A stretch of DNA of 12,671 nt from Rhodobacterales bacterium CG2_30_65_12 (GTDB lineage: Bacteria; Pseudomonadota; Alphaproteobacteria; Rhodobacterales; Rhodobacteraceae): positions 1 to 12,671 of the forward strand of contig MNZL01000104.1 in the NCBI GenBank assembly GCA_001873585.1, written 5' to 3'. Both the position numbers and the translations under genes were made by a program. The notes beneath the pieces were generated by a model. The model was not told where the DNA came from. It did no database searches and saw only the letters and a program-made list of their open reading frames with translations. Of this stretch, positions 1 to 6,149 are shown piece after piece. Numbering within the stretch: the stretch's first letter is position 1; the number at the start of each line of letters is the position of its first letter.

Positions 1-615
1 GGCGCCGCCGCCTCGCCGCCACTGCCGCGCGTTGGCACCATCGAACTGTCGGCGCTGAAAAGCTTCACCGATTACGTCAAGAACGGCTTTTTGCACATCC
101 TGCCCAAGGGGCTCGACCATATCCTTTTTGTGCTCGGCATCTTCTTTTTCGCGCTCAGGCTGCGCCCTCTGCTGTGGCAGGTCTCGGCCTTCACCATTGC
201 CCACACGCTCACCCTCGCGCTGGCCACGCTCGGGAGCGTCTCGGTTTCTCCCGCCATCGTCGAGCCACTGATCGCCGCGTCGATCACCTATGTCGCGGTC
301 GAGAATATCTTTCACCGAAAGCCCACCAGCCGCTTGCGGGTTGCCGTGGTGTTTGGCTTCGGGCTGTTGCACGGGCTCGGCTTTGCTTCGATGCTGGGCG
401 AGATCGGGCTATCTCCCGGTCATTTCATCGCCTCGCTTATCGCCTTCAACGTTGGCGTAGAGCTCGGTCAGCTCACGATCCTCACCGGGGCTTTTCTCGC
501 CGTCGGCATCTGGTTCGGCCACAAGAGCTGGTATCGCGCCCGGGTAGCAAACCCGGCCTCCGCCGCCATCGCGGTGATGGGGCTGTGGTGGCTGGTGCAA
601 CGCCTCACCGGCTAA
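1..615 (+). CDS. HupE/UreJ_2-family membrane protein, C-terminal part (5' truncated by window edge)
   Basis: The frame is open from base 1 to the TAA at 613-615, giving 204 visible residues; the true start lies upstream of the window. The segment GFLHILPKGLDHILFVLG (about residues 29-46 of the visible part) is the signature of the HupE/UreJ_2 membrane domain. Further family-like stretches follow: FTIAHTLTLAL, FGLLHGLGFA and FNVGVELGQL, each with a His or polar residue inside a hydrophobic helix. I count about five or six membrane segments. HupE and UreJ proteins are linked to nickel uptake for hydrogenase or urease, but this subfamily often occurs without either enzyme and its substrate is not established. 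No hydrogenase or urease gene is visible here. A TTG at 91 could be taken as a start, but the open, similar sequence before it shows that it is internal. The family is fairly sure; the function is not. Confidence 0.8.
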   Translation, partial: GAAASPPLPRVGTIELSALKSFTDYVKNGFLHILPKGLDHILFVLGIFFFALRLRPLLWQVSAFTIAHTLTLALATLGSVSVSPAIVEPLIAASITYVAVENIFHRKPTSRLRVAVVFGFGLLHGLGFASMLGEIGLSPGHFIASLIAFNVGVELGQLTILTGAFLAVGIWFGHKSWYRARVANPASAAIAVMGLWWLVQRLTG

Positions 616-648
616 GCGGCGATTTCGCGCTCAGGGTGAGTCGCCGCT
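615..648 (+). terminator. Weak hairpin at the end of the HupE-like gene
   Basis: AGCGGCGA (615-622) is repeated inverted as TCGCCGCT (641-648), giving an 8-bp stem with an 18-base loop that begins in the stop codon. No T-run follows, so this may be a weak or Rho-assisted terminator or a 3'-end stabilising structure. No better terminator is visible before the next gene. Confidence 0.3.
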
Positions 649-704
649 ATCGCCCCGGTGCAGGGTTAATGCCCTTCGCAAATTGTGGTTACCTGGTTCC
701 AATC

Positions 705-720
705 CGGCAAATACTTGCCG
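705..720. promoter_or_regulatory. Palindrome CGGCAA-ATAC-TTGCCG, possible operator
   Basis: This is a perfect 6-4-6 inverted repeat. Its right arm supplies TTGCCG, the -35-like hexamer of the candidate promoter for the downstream regulator gene. An operator over the -35 is one reading; a chance palindrome in GC-rich DNA is another. No known regulator is assigned. Confidence 0.3.
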
Positions 721-743
721 AATTTACATACAATGTTCATAAA
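715..743 (+). promoter_or_regulatory. Candidate sigma70-type promoter for the NarL-like regulator
   Basis: TTGCCG (715-720) and CATAAA (738-743) are separated by 17 bases, in the most AT-rich part of this intergenic region. Transcription would start near 750 and leave a leader of about 110 bases before the GTG at 859. An alternative -10, TACAAT at 729-734, has no -35 at a fitting distance. Alphaproteobacterial promoters are loosely conserved, so this is a suggestion. Confidence 0.3.
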
Positions 744-756
744 ACCATCGCTGCCG

Positions 757-776
757 CCTATCCCTATTGATAGGTA
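757..776. promoter_or_regulatory. Overlapping inverted repeats, NarL-like 7-2-7 site
   Basis: Two symmetric readings overlap here. CCTATC-N6-GATAGG (757-774) is a perfect 6-6-6 inverted repeat. TCCCTAT-TG-ATAGGTA (761-776) is a 7-2-7 arrangement whose right arm fits the reverse of the NarL heptamer TACYNMT, and whose left arm departs from it at one base. The site lies about 80 bases before a gene for a NarL/FixJ-type protein and just downstream of the predicted transcription start, where binding would be expected to repress. Autoregulation is an inference. Confidence 0.35.
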
Positions 777-844
777 TGCCCCCCCAGGAAACCGTGCCAA
801 ACCCAACAACTGAAGGTTGGGGCACAGCGCCCGCAAACCCTCGC

Positions 845-851
845 AGAGAGG
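845..851 (+). promoter_or_regulatory. Ribosome binding site that decides the start of the NarL-like gene
   Basis: AGAGAGG lies 7 bases before the GTG at 859. The in-frame TTG at 817 would lengthen the protein by 14 residues, but it has no properly spaced ribosome binding site. The GTG start also places the first beta strand of the receiver fold (VQVLVAAP) at the N-terminus, as is usual in the family. Confidence 0.6.
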
Positions 852-858
852 CTTAAGC

Positions 859-1455
859 GTGGTTCAAGTATTGGTTGCCGCTCCGCAGGTCATCACCGAC
901 GACCTGCCGGCGGATACACAAAGCGTAACATTTGAGAAGGTCAACGCCGGCATGACCGTTTTGCGGCGCCTTGAAACCGGGCCCCTGCCCGACGTAATGC
1001 TGCTTGATTTCGATTTTCCCGGGTTCACCGGGCTGAAGGGCATCCAGACCGTCCGCGCCCTGCTCGGCACCCGACCACTCGGCGCTGTCGTGCCTGGCGC
1101 GCCGCTCGAACTCGCGCGCCGCCTGCTGGCCGTCGGGGCTGATGCCGTGTTGCCGGTGGCCACGCCCGGGGTGGCTCTGCGCGCCGCCGTGTCGTTGCTC
1201 GCCGCCGGTCAACGCTTTGTGATCGTTGCGCCCACCGCCCGGCCTGAGGGGCACAGCGCGGCCGAGCCGCTGTCGGAGCGTGAATTGCAGGTGCTGGAGG
1301 GGATCTGCGACGGGCTGCAAAACAAGGAAATAGCCCATGCCTTTCACGTTCAGGAAGTGACGGTGAAAATGCATGTGCGGGCGATCATCCGCAAACTCGG
1401 TGCGCGCAACCGCACCCAGGCGGCGATGATCGCGCGCGATCTCGGCATTGTCTGA
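859..1455 (+). CDS. NarL/FixJ-type response regulator with degenerate receiver domain
   Basis: The 198-residue protein has the usual layout of a receiver-like domain (about 2-118) and a LuxR/GerE helix-turn-helix (about 138-198, starting LSERELQVLEGICDGLQNKE). The DNA-binding half looks intact. The receiver half keeps one candidate phosphoacceptor, Asp50 in the LLDFDFPG segment. The acidic pair normally found after beta strand 1 is replaced by Ala-Pro (VLVAAP), the Thr/Ser switch position lies in AVVPGA, and the usual Lys near residue 100 is Val (GADAVLPVAT). Mg2+-dependent phosphorylation therefore looks unlikely or altered, and the protein may act without phosphate or by binding a ligand or partner. 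No histidine kinase is nearby. It is transcribed away from the HupE-like gene and converges on ccoS with 15 bases between stops. Its targets are unknown; a link to cbb3 oxidase is only positional. Confidence 0.85.
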   Translation: MVQVLVAAPQVITDDLPADTQSVTFEKVNAGMTVLRRLETGPLPDVMLLDFDFPGFTGLKGIQTVRALLGTRPLGAVVPGAPLELARRLLAVGADAVLPVATPGVALRAAVSLLAAGQRFVIVAPTARPEGHSAAEPLSERELQVLEGICDGLQNKEIAHAFHVQEVTVKMHVRAIIRKLGARNRTQAAMIARDLGIV

Positions 1456-1470
1456 GCCCCCTGCCCGGGA

Positions 1471-1632
1471 TCAATCCTCTGGCGGTGCGTCGTCCCATTC
1501 ACCCGACAGGAGGCGCTGCGAGTCGCCTTCCGGATCGTCATACTGGTGCGCTTTCAGCGACCAGAAAAAAAACGCAAGCCCCAGACCGCCGAGCAGAAGC
1601 GAAACCGGGATGAGGTAGACGAGAACGTTCAC
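1471..1632 (-). CDS. ccoS: cbb3-type cytochrome oxidase assembly protein CcoS
   Basis: This small 53-residue gene starts at GTG (1632). GTG and the ccoI stop share the four bases GTGA (1632-1629), an arrangement typical of translational coupling. The product begins MNVLVYLIPVSLLLGGLGLA, one membrane helix over about residues 3-24, and continues FFFWSLKAHQYDDPEGDSQR and an acidic tail. The FW-SLK...QYDDPEGD stretch after the helix is the hallmark of the FixS/CcoS family. CcoS is needed in Rhodobacter for insertion of cofactors (heme b and CuB) into CcoN. It is the last gene of ccoGHIS. The stop at 1471-1473 lies 15 bases from the stop of the convergent regulator gene, leaving no room for a terminator between them. 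Confidence 0.92.
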   Translation of the reverse strand: MNVLVYLIPVSLLLGGLGLAFFFWSLKAHQYDDPEGDSQRLLSGEWDDAPPED

Positions 1633-3830
1633 TTGAAGCCTTTCAGGCGTAGTGCGTTGAGAGACACGGTAATCGAAGAGGCCGACATCGCCAAGGCCGC
1701 AGCAAGCGGTGTGGCCAGCCCGACCAGCGCGATCGGGATCGCAATCGCGTTATAGGCTGCGGCGATGGCGAAGTTTTCCTTGATCCGCCGTGTCGCCGAC
1801 CGCGAGAGCTCCACCGCACCGGCAATTGGCGCGAGCGATTGGCCGAGCAGCACGATATCCGACACCACCCGCGTCGCCTCCAGCGCGGTCGCCGGCGAAA
1901 TTGACACATGCGCCGCCGCCAGCGCGGCGGTATCGTTCAGCCCATCGCCCACCATCAGCGTGGTCTTGCCCGCCGCGCGCAGATCTTCAAGCGCGCGCAC
2001 CTTGTCTTCTGGTAGCATCCCGGCGCGGTAATCCTTGATGCCAAGGCGAAAAGCCACGTCCTGCACCGCTGCCGGCGCGTCGCCGGAGATGAGCGTAACC
2101 TGCATCCCCTGCCCTTTCAGCGCGGCGATCGCCTTCGCCGCGCCATCGCGCAGAGTGTCGTTAAAGGTGAAGGCCACCGCCGGGCGCTTGCCGATCTTGA
2201 GATAGCTCGCGGTGCGGCCCAGCGCCTTTGCGCCCAGCCACTCGGCCCGGCCCAGCCGCACCTCCTGGCCTTCCCAGAGCGCTTCGATGCCGTAACCGGG
2301 GATTTCCTTCACATCCGAGATCCGGGCGGGCCGGAGCCCTTCTGCCTGCGCTGCCTCGACGATGGCGCGCGCCAGCGGGTGCGACGAGCCCTGCGCCATG
2401 GCCAGCGCCACGCCAAGGTCGGCATCGTCATGGTCGCCGAGATTGTCGAGCTTCGGATTTCCTTCCGTGAGCGTGCCGGTCTTGTCAAACACCACATGGT
2501 CGATCTGCGCCAGCCGCTCGGTCGCAGTGGCGGATTTCAGCAGCATTCCTTGCCGAAAAAGCTTGCCCGAGGCCGCCGTCGTCACCGCCGGCACGGCAAG
2601 ACCAAGCGCGCAGGGGCAGGTGATGATCAGCACGGCCACGGCGATATTGAGCGCGAGCCGCACGTCGCCGGCCGAGATCCACAGCCAGGCAAGAAAGGCG
2701 GAAAGTGCCAACAGGTGCACGGCGGGGGCATAGATTTTTGCCGCCTTGTCGGCGAGCGAGGTATACTTGTTGCGGCTGGTTTCGGCCATCGCCACCAGTT
2801 CGGCCATGCGGTGCAGCGAGGTATCCTTGCCCGCCGCTGCCACGCGGATGGTGAGCGGGCCGGTCAGGTTTACCTCGCCCGCGTTCAGCATCACCCCAGG
2901 CCCGGCAAACACCGGCAGGCTCTCGCCGGTCAGCAGCGAACGGTCGGTTTCGCTCTCACCGGTTTCCACCATGCCATCCACCGGCACCCGGGCGCCGGGC
3001 ACAACGCGCACCACATCGCCGACCCTGAGCTCGGCAACCGAGATCACCTCGTCGCTGTCGTCGGCCAGAACCCGGTGAGCGCGCGGCACTTCCAGCGCGG
3101 CCAGCTCTTCCGCTGCCGAGCGCGCCACGGCACGGGTGCGGTGATCCAGGTAGCGCCCCGCCAGCAGGAAGAAGGTGAGCGAGAGCGCCGCGTCGAAATA
3201 GGCGTATTCGCCGCCATGTGCCGTTTCGTAAAGCGACATGCCGGCGGCGAGGAGGATCGCCAACGAGATCGGCACGTCCATGTTGAGCCGCGCAACCCGA
3301 AGTGCGCCCCAGGCGTTTTTGAAGAACGGTTGTGCCGAGAAGGCGATGATCGGCAACGAGATCGCCGCCGAAACCCAGTGGAACAGATCTCGCGTTGTGT
3401 CCGCCGCGCCAGACCAGACGGCCACCGAGAGCAACATGACGTTCATCATGCCAAACCCCGCCACGCCCATCCGCATCAGCATGTCGCGCGAGGAGCGATC
3501 AGTGGCGGTGGTGGTCAGCGCGCCGGCGTCGAGCTCGTAAGCCTCATAGCCGATCGAGGTGAGAAAGTCTGCCAGATCTTGCGGATCGGTGTTCGGGTCG
3601 GCCTCGATCGTGGCACGCTTCAGGGTGAGATTCACCCGCGCCGAGCGCACGCCGTCAAGCTGTTGCAGGCTACCCTCCACCCCGACGATACAGGCCGCGC
3701 AATGGGCCGTGGGCAGGCTGAGCATGATCTTCCTGGCTTCCTGGCCATTGCCACGATAGCCCTTGCCGGCGGTATCCTCGGCGATGTGCGCGGCGTCGCA
3801 GGCCGGGCAGGCAGAAACCGGGGCAGCCAT
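1629..3830 (-). CDS. ccoI: Copper-exporting P1B-type ATPase CcoI (FixI)
   Basis: The 733-residue protein moves Cu(I) across the inner membrane to supply the CuB site of cbb3 oxidase, the role of CcoI/FixI (CopA2-type) pumps. Visible in order: an N-terminal CPAC pair (Cys8, Cys11), a heavy-metal-associated domain with HCAAC (Cys44, Cys47), membrane helices from about residue 120, the actuator loop TGES (301-304), the transmembrane metal site CPC (405-407), the phosphorylation motif DKTGT (Asp449), the SHP motif (483-485), PGYG (511-514), SGD in place of TGD (582-584) and the hinge GDGLND (628-633). All catalytic residues are present and the length is normal. The ATG at 3830 is 6 bases after the ccoH stop. 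The ribosome binding site GAGGAG lies in the last codons of ccoH, so translation is probably coupled. Identity is supported by both motifs and operon position. Confidence 0.96.
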   Translation of the reverse strand: MAAPVSACPACDAAHIAEDTAGKGYRGNGQEARKIMLSLPTAHCAACIVGVEGSLQQLDGVRSARVNLTLKRATIEADPNTDPQDLADFLTSIGYEAYELDAGALTTTATDRSSRDMLMRMGVAGFGMMNVMLLSVAVWSGAADTTRDLFHWVSAAISLPIIAFSAQPFFKNAWGALRVARLNMDVPISLAILLAAGMSLYETAHGGEYAYFDAALSLTFFLLAGRYLDHRTRAVARSAAEELAALEVPRAHRVLADDSDEVISVAELRVGDVVRVVPGARVPVDGMVETGESETDRSLLTGESLPVFAGPGVMLNAGEVNLTGPLTIRVAAAGKDTSLHRMAELVAMAETSRNKYTSLADKAAKIYAPAVHLLALSAFLAWLWISAGDVRLALNIAVAVLIITCPCALGLAVPAVTTAASGKLFRQGMLLKSATATERLAQIDHVVFDKTGTLTEGNPKLDNLGDHDDADLGVALAMAQGSSHPLARAIVEAAQAEGLRPARISDVKEIPGYGIEALWEGQEVRLGRAEWLGAKALGRTASYLKIGKRPAVAFTFNDTLRDGAAKAIAALKGQGMQVTLISGDAPAAVQDVAFRLGIKDYRAGMLPEDKVRALEDLRAAGKTTLMVGDGLNDTAALAAAHVSISPATALEATRVVSDIVLLGQSLAPIAGAVELSRSATRRIKENFAIAAAYNAIAIPIALVGLATPLAAALAMSASSITVSLNALRLKGFK

Positions 3831-3836
3831 GCGCGC

Positions 3837-4325
3837 TTACTCCTCTGGGACGATAATCTCGATACGTTGTTTGAATTTGACCCCGTTGGCGGCGGTGGCA
3901 ACGAAGCGCAGTTCCCATTTGCCAAAGTCGAGCACCGAGATCGGCGCAAGGTGCACGCCCTGGTCGTTGCGCGTGAAGATGAGCGTCTGGTCGTCGCGGC
4001 GCGACGTTGTTCGGCCGATCATGCCCTCGATCGCCTCAACGCGGGCGGGCTGGCCGCCGGGGGCGAGGATCGTGAGCGCCACCGCATCCTTGCCCTCGAG
4101 CGTCGCCGTCACGTTCCAGTCCAGCGCCTCCTGCGCCTTGCGGTCGGCATCGAAGGTTTGGCTTGCGACGTATGAGTTTTTCACCTCCAGCCCGGGGAAG
4201 GTGCCGATAGCGGAATACGCCATGAACAGGTTAACCCCGATGATCAGCGTGAAAGCCCCTGCGAACATCGCGAAGACCTTGCGCCCGGTCAGCGGCTTGC
4301 CGCCGTCGGTCGTTTCGTCACCCAT
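3837..4325 (-). CDS. ccoH: FixH-family cbb3 oxidase assembly protein CcoH
   Basis: The 162-residue protein has a short cytoplasmic N-terminus, one membrane helix at about 15-37 (KVFAMFAGAFTLIIGVNLFM) and a periplasmic beta-rich domain. The stretch MAYSAIGTFPGLEVKNSYVA just after the helix is characteristic of FixH/CcoH. CcoH is an assembly factor that associates with the oxidase subunits (CcoN has been shown in Rhodobacter) and is needed for a stable complex. The gene lies between ccoG and ccoI with 6-base gaps on both sides. Its ribosome binding site is weak (AAGAG overlapping the ccoG stop), which suggests that it relies on ribosomes finishing ccoG. Confidence 0.93.
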   Translation of the reverse strand: MGDETTDGGKPLTGRKVFAMFAGAFTLIIGVNLFMAYSAIGTFPGLEVKNSYVASQTFDADRKAQEALDWNVTATLEGKDAVALTILAPGGQPARVEAIEGMIGRTTSRRDDQTLIFTRNDQGVHLAPISVLDFGKWELRFVATAANGVKFKQRIEIIVPEE

Positions 4326-4331
4326 GTGCTC

Positions 4332-5759
4332 TTACTGCCCCGTTCCATTGAAAACCGTCTCATGCGAGGCACGGTCGCCGCTGTCGCCATCGGTGACCCA
4401 GATCCGGATTGGCGTCCGGTGGCTGCTCGCTTCTTGCGAACCGGCGGGTGCCGTCAGGTAAACACGTACCTTGGTTTCGGTGTCTGCCGGCACTTCCACC
4501 ACAGCGCCTTCGCCATCCTGAACCGCGATATCAAGCCCCGGCGTACCTTCACCAACTGTAACATAATACGGCCGCGCTTCGCCATGGGTGTTACGCACGC
4601 CAAGCTCGTAGGTATTGCGGATCGACCCATCAGACATCGTCACATAGACGGGGTTTCGCTCCGGCCGCAGGGTTATCGTGAGATCGGGACGAACAAACAG
4701 CCCCACCACCAGCGCAATGCCGAAACCGGCCCAGAGCACGGTATACAGCATCGTGCGCGGGCGCAGGACGTGTTTGCGAACCGGCTTCACCGGGTTGCCG
4801 CTGCGCTCGTTGGCCTCGTCGGACAGCGCCATATAGCCGATCAGGCCGCGCGGTTTGCCAACCTTGTCCATCATGCTGTCGCAGGCGTCGATGCAAAGGC
4901 CGCAGGTGATACAGGCGAGTTGTTGGCCGTCGCGGATGTCGATCCCCATCGGGCAGACGTTCACGCAGGCGTTACAGTCGATGCAGTCGCCCAGCCCCTC
5001 GCGGTGCTTGCCCCTGCCGCGCGGCTCGCCTCGCCATTCGCGGTAGCCGATGGTGATCGTATCTTCGTCCATCATCGCAGCCTGAATGCGCGGCCAGGGG
5101 CAGGCATAGATGCAGATCTGTTCACGGGCGAAGCCGCCGAAGGCGAAGGTGGTGAGCGTCAGCACGAGGATCGTGCCGTAAGCCACCATCGGCGCCTGGA
5201 GGGTGAGAAGATTGCCCAGCAGCGTCGGCGCGTCGGTGAAATAAAACACCCACGCCCCGCCAGTAGCGACCGCAATCAGAAACCAAAGCACCCACTTGGT
5301 GAGATACTTGCGGATCTTCTCGCCGTTCCACTTCTGCTTCCACAGCCTGAGCTGCGCGTTGCGGTCGCCCTCGACCCAGCGCTCGACGTGCACGAAAAGA
5401 TCGGTCCAGACCGTCTGCGGGCAGGCATAGCCGCACCAGACCCGGCCCAGCGCCGAGGTGAACAAAAAGAGGCCGAGCCCTGCCATGATCAGGAGCCCCG
5501 CCACGAAATAGAATTCGTGCGGCCAGATCTCGATCCAGAAGAAGAAGAAGCGGCGCTCGGCCAGATCGACCAGCACTGCCTGGTCAGGAAGATTGGGGCC
5601 GCGGTCCCAGCGGACCCACGGCGTCAGAAAATAAATGCCCAACGCGACGGCCATGATCCACCACTTCAGCGAGCGAAAGAAACCTTTCACGCGGCGCGGG
5701 AAAATCGGCTCTTGAGCAGCGTAAAGTTGTTCTGGTTTTTCGGGGGTGTCAGTAGGCAT
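4332..5759 (-). CDS. ccoG: Cytochrome c oxidase accessory protein CcoG (RdxA/FixG), membrane Fe-S protein
   Basis: The 475-residue protein has about five membrane helices (near 34-50, 83-101, 155-174, 188-209 and 330-352) and a C-terminal periplasmic Ig-like domain. Two CxxxCP motifs lie at membrane edges (Cys109/Cys113 in CGYACPQ and Cys216/Cys220 in CIYACPW). A cytoplasmic loop carries two ferredoxin-type 4Fe-4S motifs: Cys259, 262, 265, 269 and Cys283, 286, 289, 293. In Rhodobacter capsulatus, CcoG has been reported as a Cu(II) reductase that provides Cu(I) for cbb3 assembly through its CxxxCP motifs; both are kept here. It is the first gene of ccoGHIS, with its own promoter and an FNR box 70 bases upstream. 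AGGA at 5771-5774 is the likely ribosome binding site, 11 bases before ATG, a little long. Family identity is secure. Confidence 0.96.
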   Translation of the reverse strand: MPTDTPEKPEQLYAAQEPIFPRRVKGFFRSLKWWIMAVALGIYFLTPWVRWDRGPNLPDQAVLVDLAERRFFFFWIEIWPHEFYFVAGLLIMAGLGLFLFTSALGRVWCGYACPQTVWTDLFVHVERWVEGDRNAQLRLWKQKWNGEKIRKYLTKWVLWFLIAVATGGAWVFYFTDAPTLLGNLLTLQAPMVAYGTILVLTLTTFAFGGFAREQICIYACPWPRIQAAMMDEDTITIGYREWRGEPRGRGKHREGLGDCIDCNACVNVCPMGIDIRDGQQLACITCGLCIDACDSMMDKVGKPRGLIGYMALSDEANERSGNPVKPVRKHVLRPRTMLYTVLWAGFGIALVVGLFVRPDLTITLRPERNPVYVTMSDGSIRNTYELGVRNTHGEARPYYVTVGEGTPGLDIAVQDGEGAVVEVPADTETKVRVYLTAPAGSQEASSHRTPIRIWVTDGDSGDRASHETVFNGTGQ

Positions 5760-5786
5760 GGCGATCTCAATCCTGGGGTTCGCTTC

Positions 5787-5835
5787 GACATTTCTTGTAT
5801 GAACCGCCCGTAACCCTCTCTTTGATATGAATCAA
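5787..5835 (-). promoter_or_regulatory. FnrL-dependent class II promoter of ccoGHIS
   Basis: TTGAT-ATGA-ATCAA (5822-5835) matches the FNR/FnrL consensus TTGAT-N4-ATCAA at all ten positions. On the minus strand it is followed by exactly 22 bases and then TACAAG (5799-5794), which is where a -10 element falls when FNR is centred at -41.5. Transcription would start near 5787, giving a leader of about 28 bases before the ccoG ATG. This is the arrangement for activation at low oxygen. The box is seen directly; the start site is inferred from spacing. Confidence 0.85.
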
Positions 5836-5845
5836 TCACTCAAAG

Positions 5846-5860
5846 TGCCCCACAGGGGCA
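5846..5860. repeat. Short perfect inverted repeat TGCCCC-ACA-GGGGCA
   Basis: A 6-bp GC-rich stem with a 3-base loop lies 10 bases upstream of the ccoG FNR box. No T-run follows in either direction, so it is not an intrinsic terminator. It could be a protein site or chance. Confidence 0.25.
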
Positions 5861-5888
5861 GCACCGGGCACACGCGTAGAACACATCA

Positions 5889-5940
5889 CACTTCTTTTTT
5901 ACTCTTATTTTAAAGCTAAATCTTTGATATAACTTAAACG
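5889..5940 (-). promoter_or_regulatory. AT-rich tract with a degenerate FNR-like site
   Basis: About 50 bases of strongly AT-rich sequence stand out against the GC-rich surroundings. They contain TTGAT-ATAA-CTTAA (5924-5937), which keeps one full FNR half-site and three of five bases of the other, centred 102 bases upstream of the perfect box. An upstream activating region or a bent-DNA segment for the ccoG promoter is possible. No gene is visible: the only frames across it are out-of-frame shadows or a 16-codon ORF with no ribosome binding site. Confidence 0.3.
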
Positions 5941-6060
5941 TGAGTGTTGGCTTGGCTTGCTCGGCGCTTCCGCCTGCGACATTCTGCCCCGTCCACCTGT
6001 GCAGGTCTGGCAGACCCGCAATCAGGGGGCAGAAAAAGCTCCTCGCCGCTCGAATAAGGC

Positions 6061-6107
6061 GGCACCGACCCCGGAGAAACGCGCGAACAGGATCAGGGGT
6101 CGGTGCC
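6061..6107 (-). terminator. Large hairpin after ccoP, likely terminator of ccoNOQP
   Basis: GGCACCGACCCC (6061-6072) and GGGGTCGGTGCC (6096-6107) form a perfect 12-bp inverted repeat around a 23-base loop. In the minus direction the stem is followed by GCC and then TTATT, a weak T-run. It lies 43 bases after the ccoP stop and before the ccoG promoter, where the end of the oxidase transcript is expected. Confidence 0.55.
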
Positions 6108-6110
6108 TTG

Positions 6111-6131
6111 TCCGGGGAGTGAGACCCCGGA
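6111..6131 (-). terminator. Second hairpin immediately after ccoP
   Basis: TCCGGGG (6111-6117) and CCCCGGA (6125-6131) form a perfect 7-bp stem with a 7-base loop, 18 bases past the ccoP stop. It has no T-run and sits 3 bases from the larger hairpin. It may protect the 3' end of the mRNA against exonucleases or weaken transcription ahead of the main hairpin. Confidence 0.4.
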
Positions 6132-6149
6132 TCTGGTGAACTGGCCGGC

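Noticed and set aside
767..780. TTGAT half-site before the NarL-like gene considered as an FNR box
   Set aside because: The second half (ATGCC) matches the consensus at only two of five positions, so FNR control of this gene is not supported.
817..858. Earlier TTG start for the NarL-like regulator
   Set aside because: No spaced ribosome binding site precedes it, and the added 14 residues lie before the normal first strand of the receiver fold.
2379..4175. Open frame of 598 codons on the plus strand opposite ccoI and ccoH
   Set aside because: The minus strand encodes a complete CcoI and CcoH with all motifs. The plus-strand frame is Arg/His/Gly-rich with no recognisable domain, as expected opposite a GC-rich gene.
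4326..5813. Open frame of 495 codons on the plus strand opposite ccoG
   Set aside because: Its translation is rich in Arg, His, Pro and Ala and lacks hydrophobic or domain structure, while CcoG on the other strand has every family motif.
5836..5886. A 16-codon ORF upstream of ccoG as a leader peptide
   Set aside because: It has no ribosome binding site, lies upstream of the predicted transcription start and overlaps the FNR box region.
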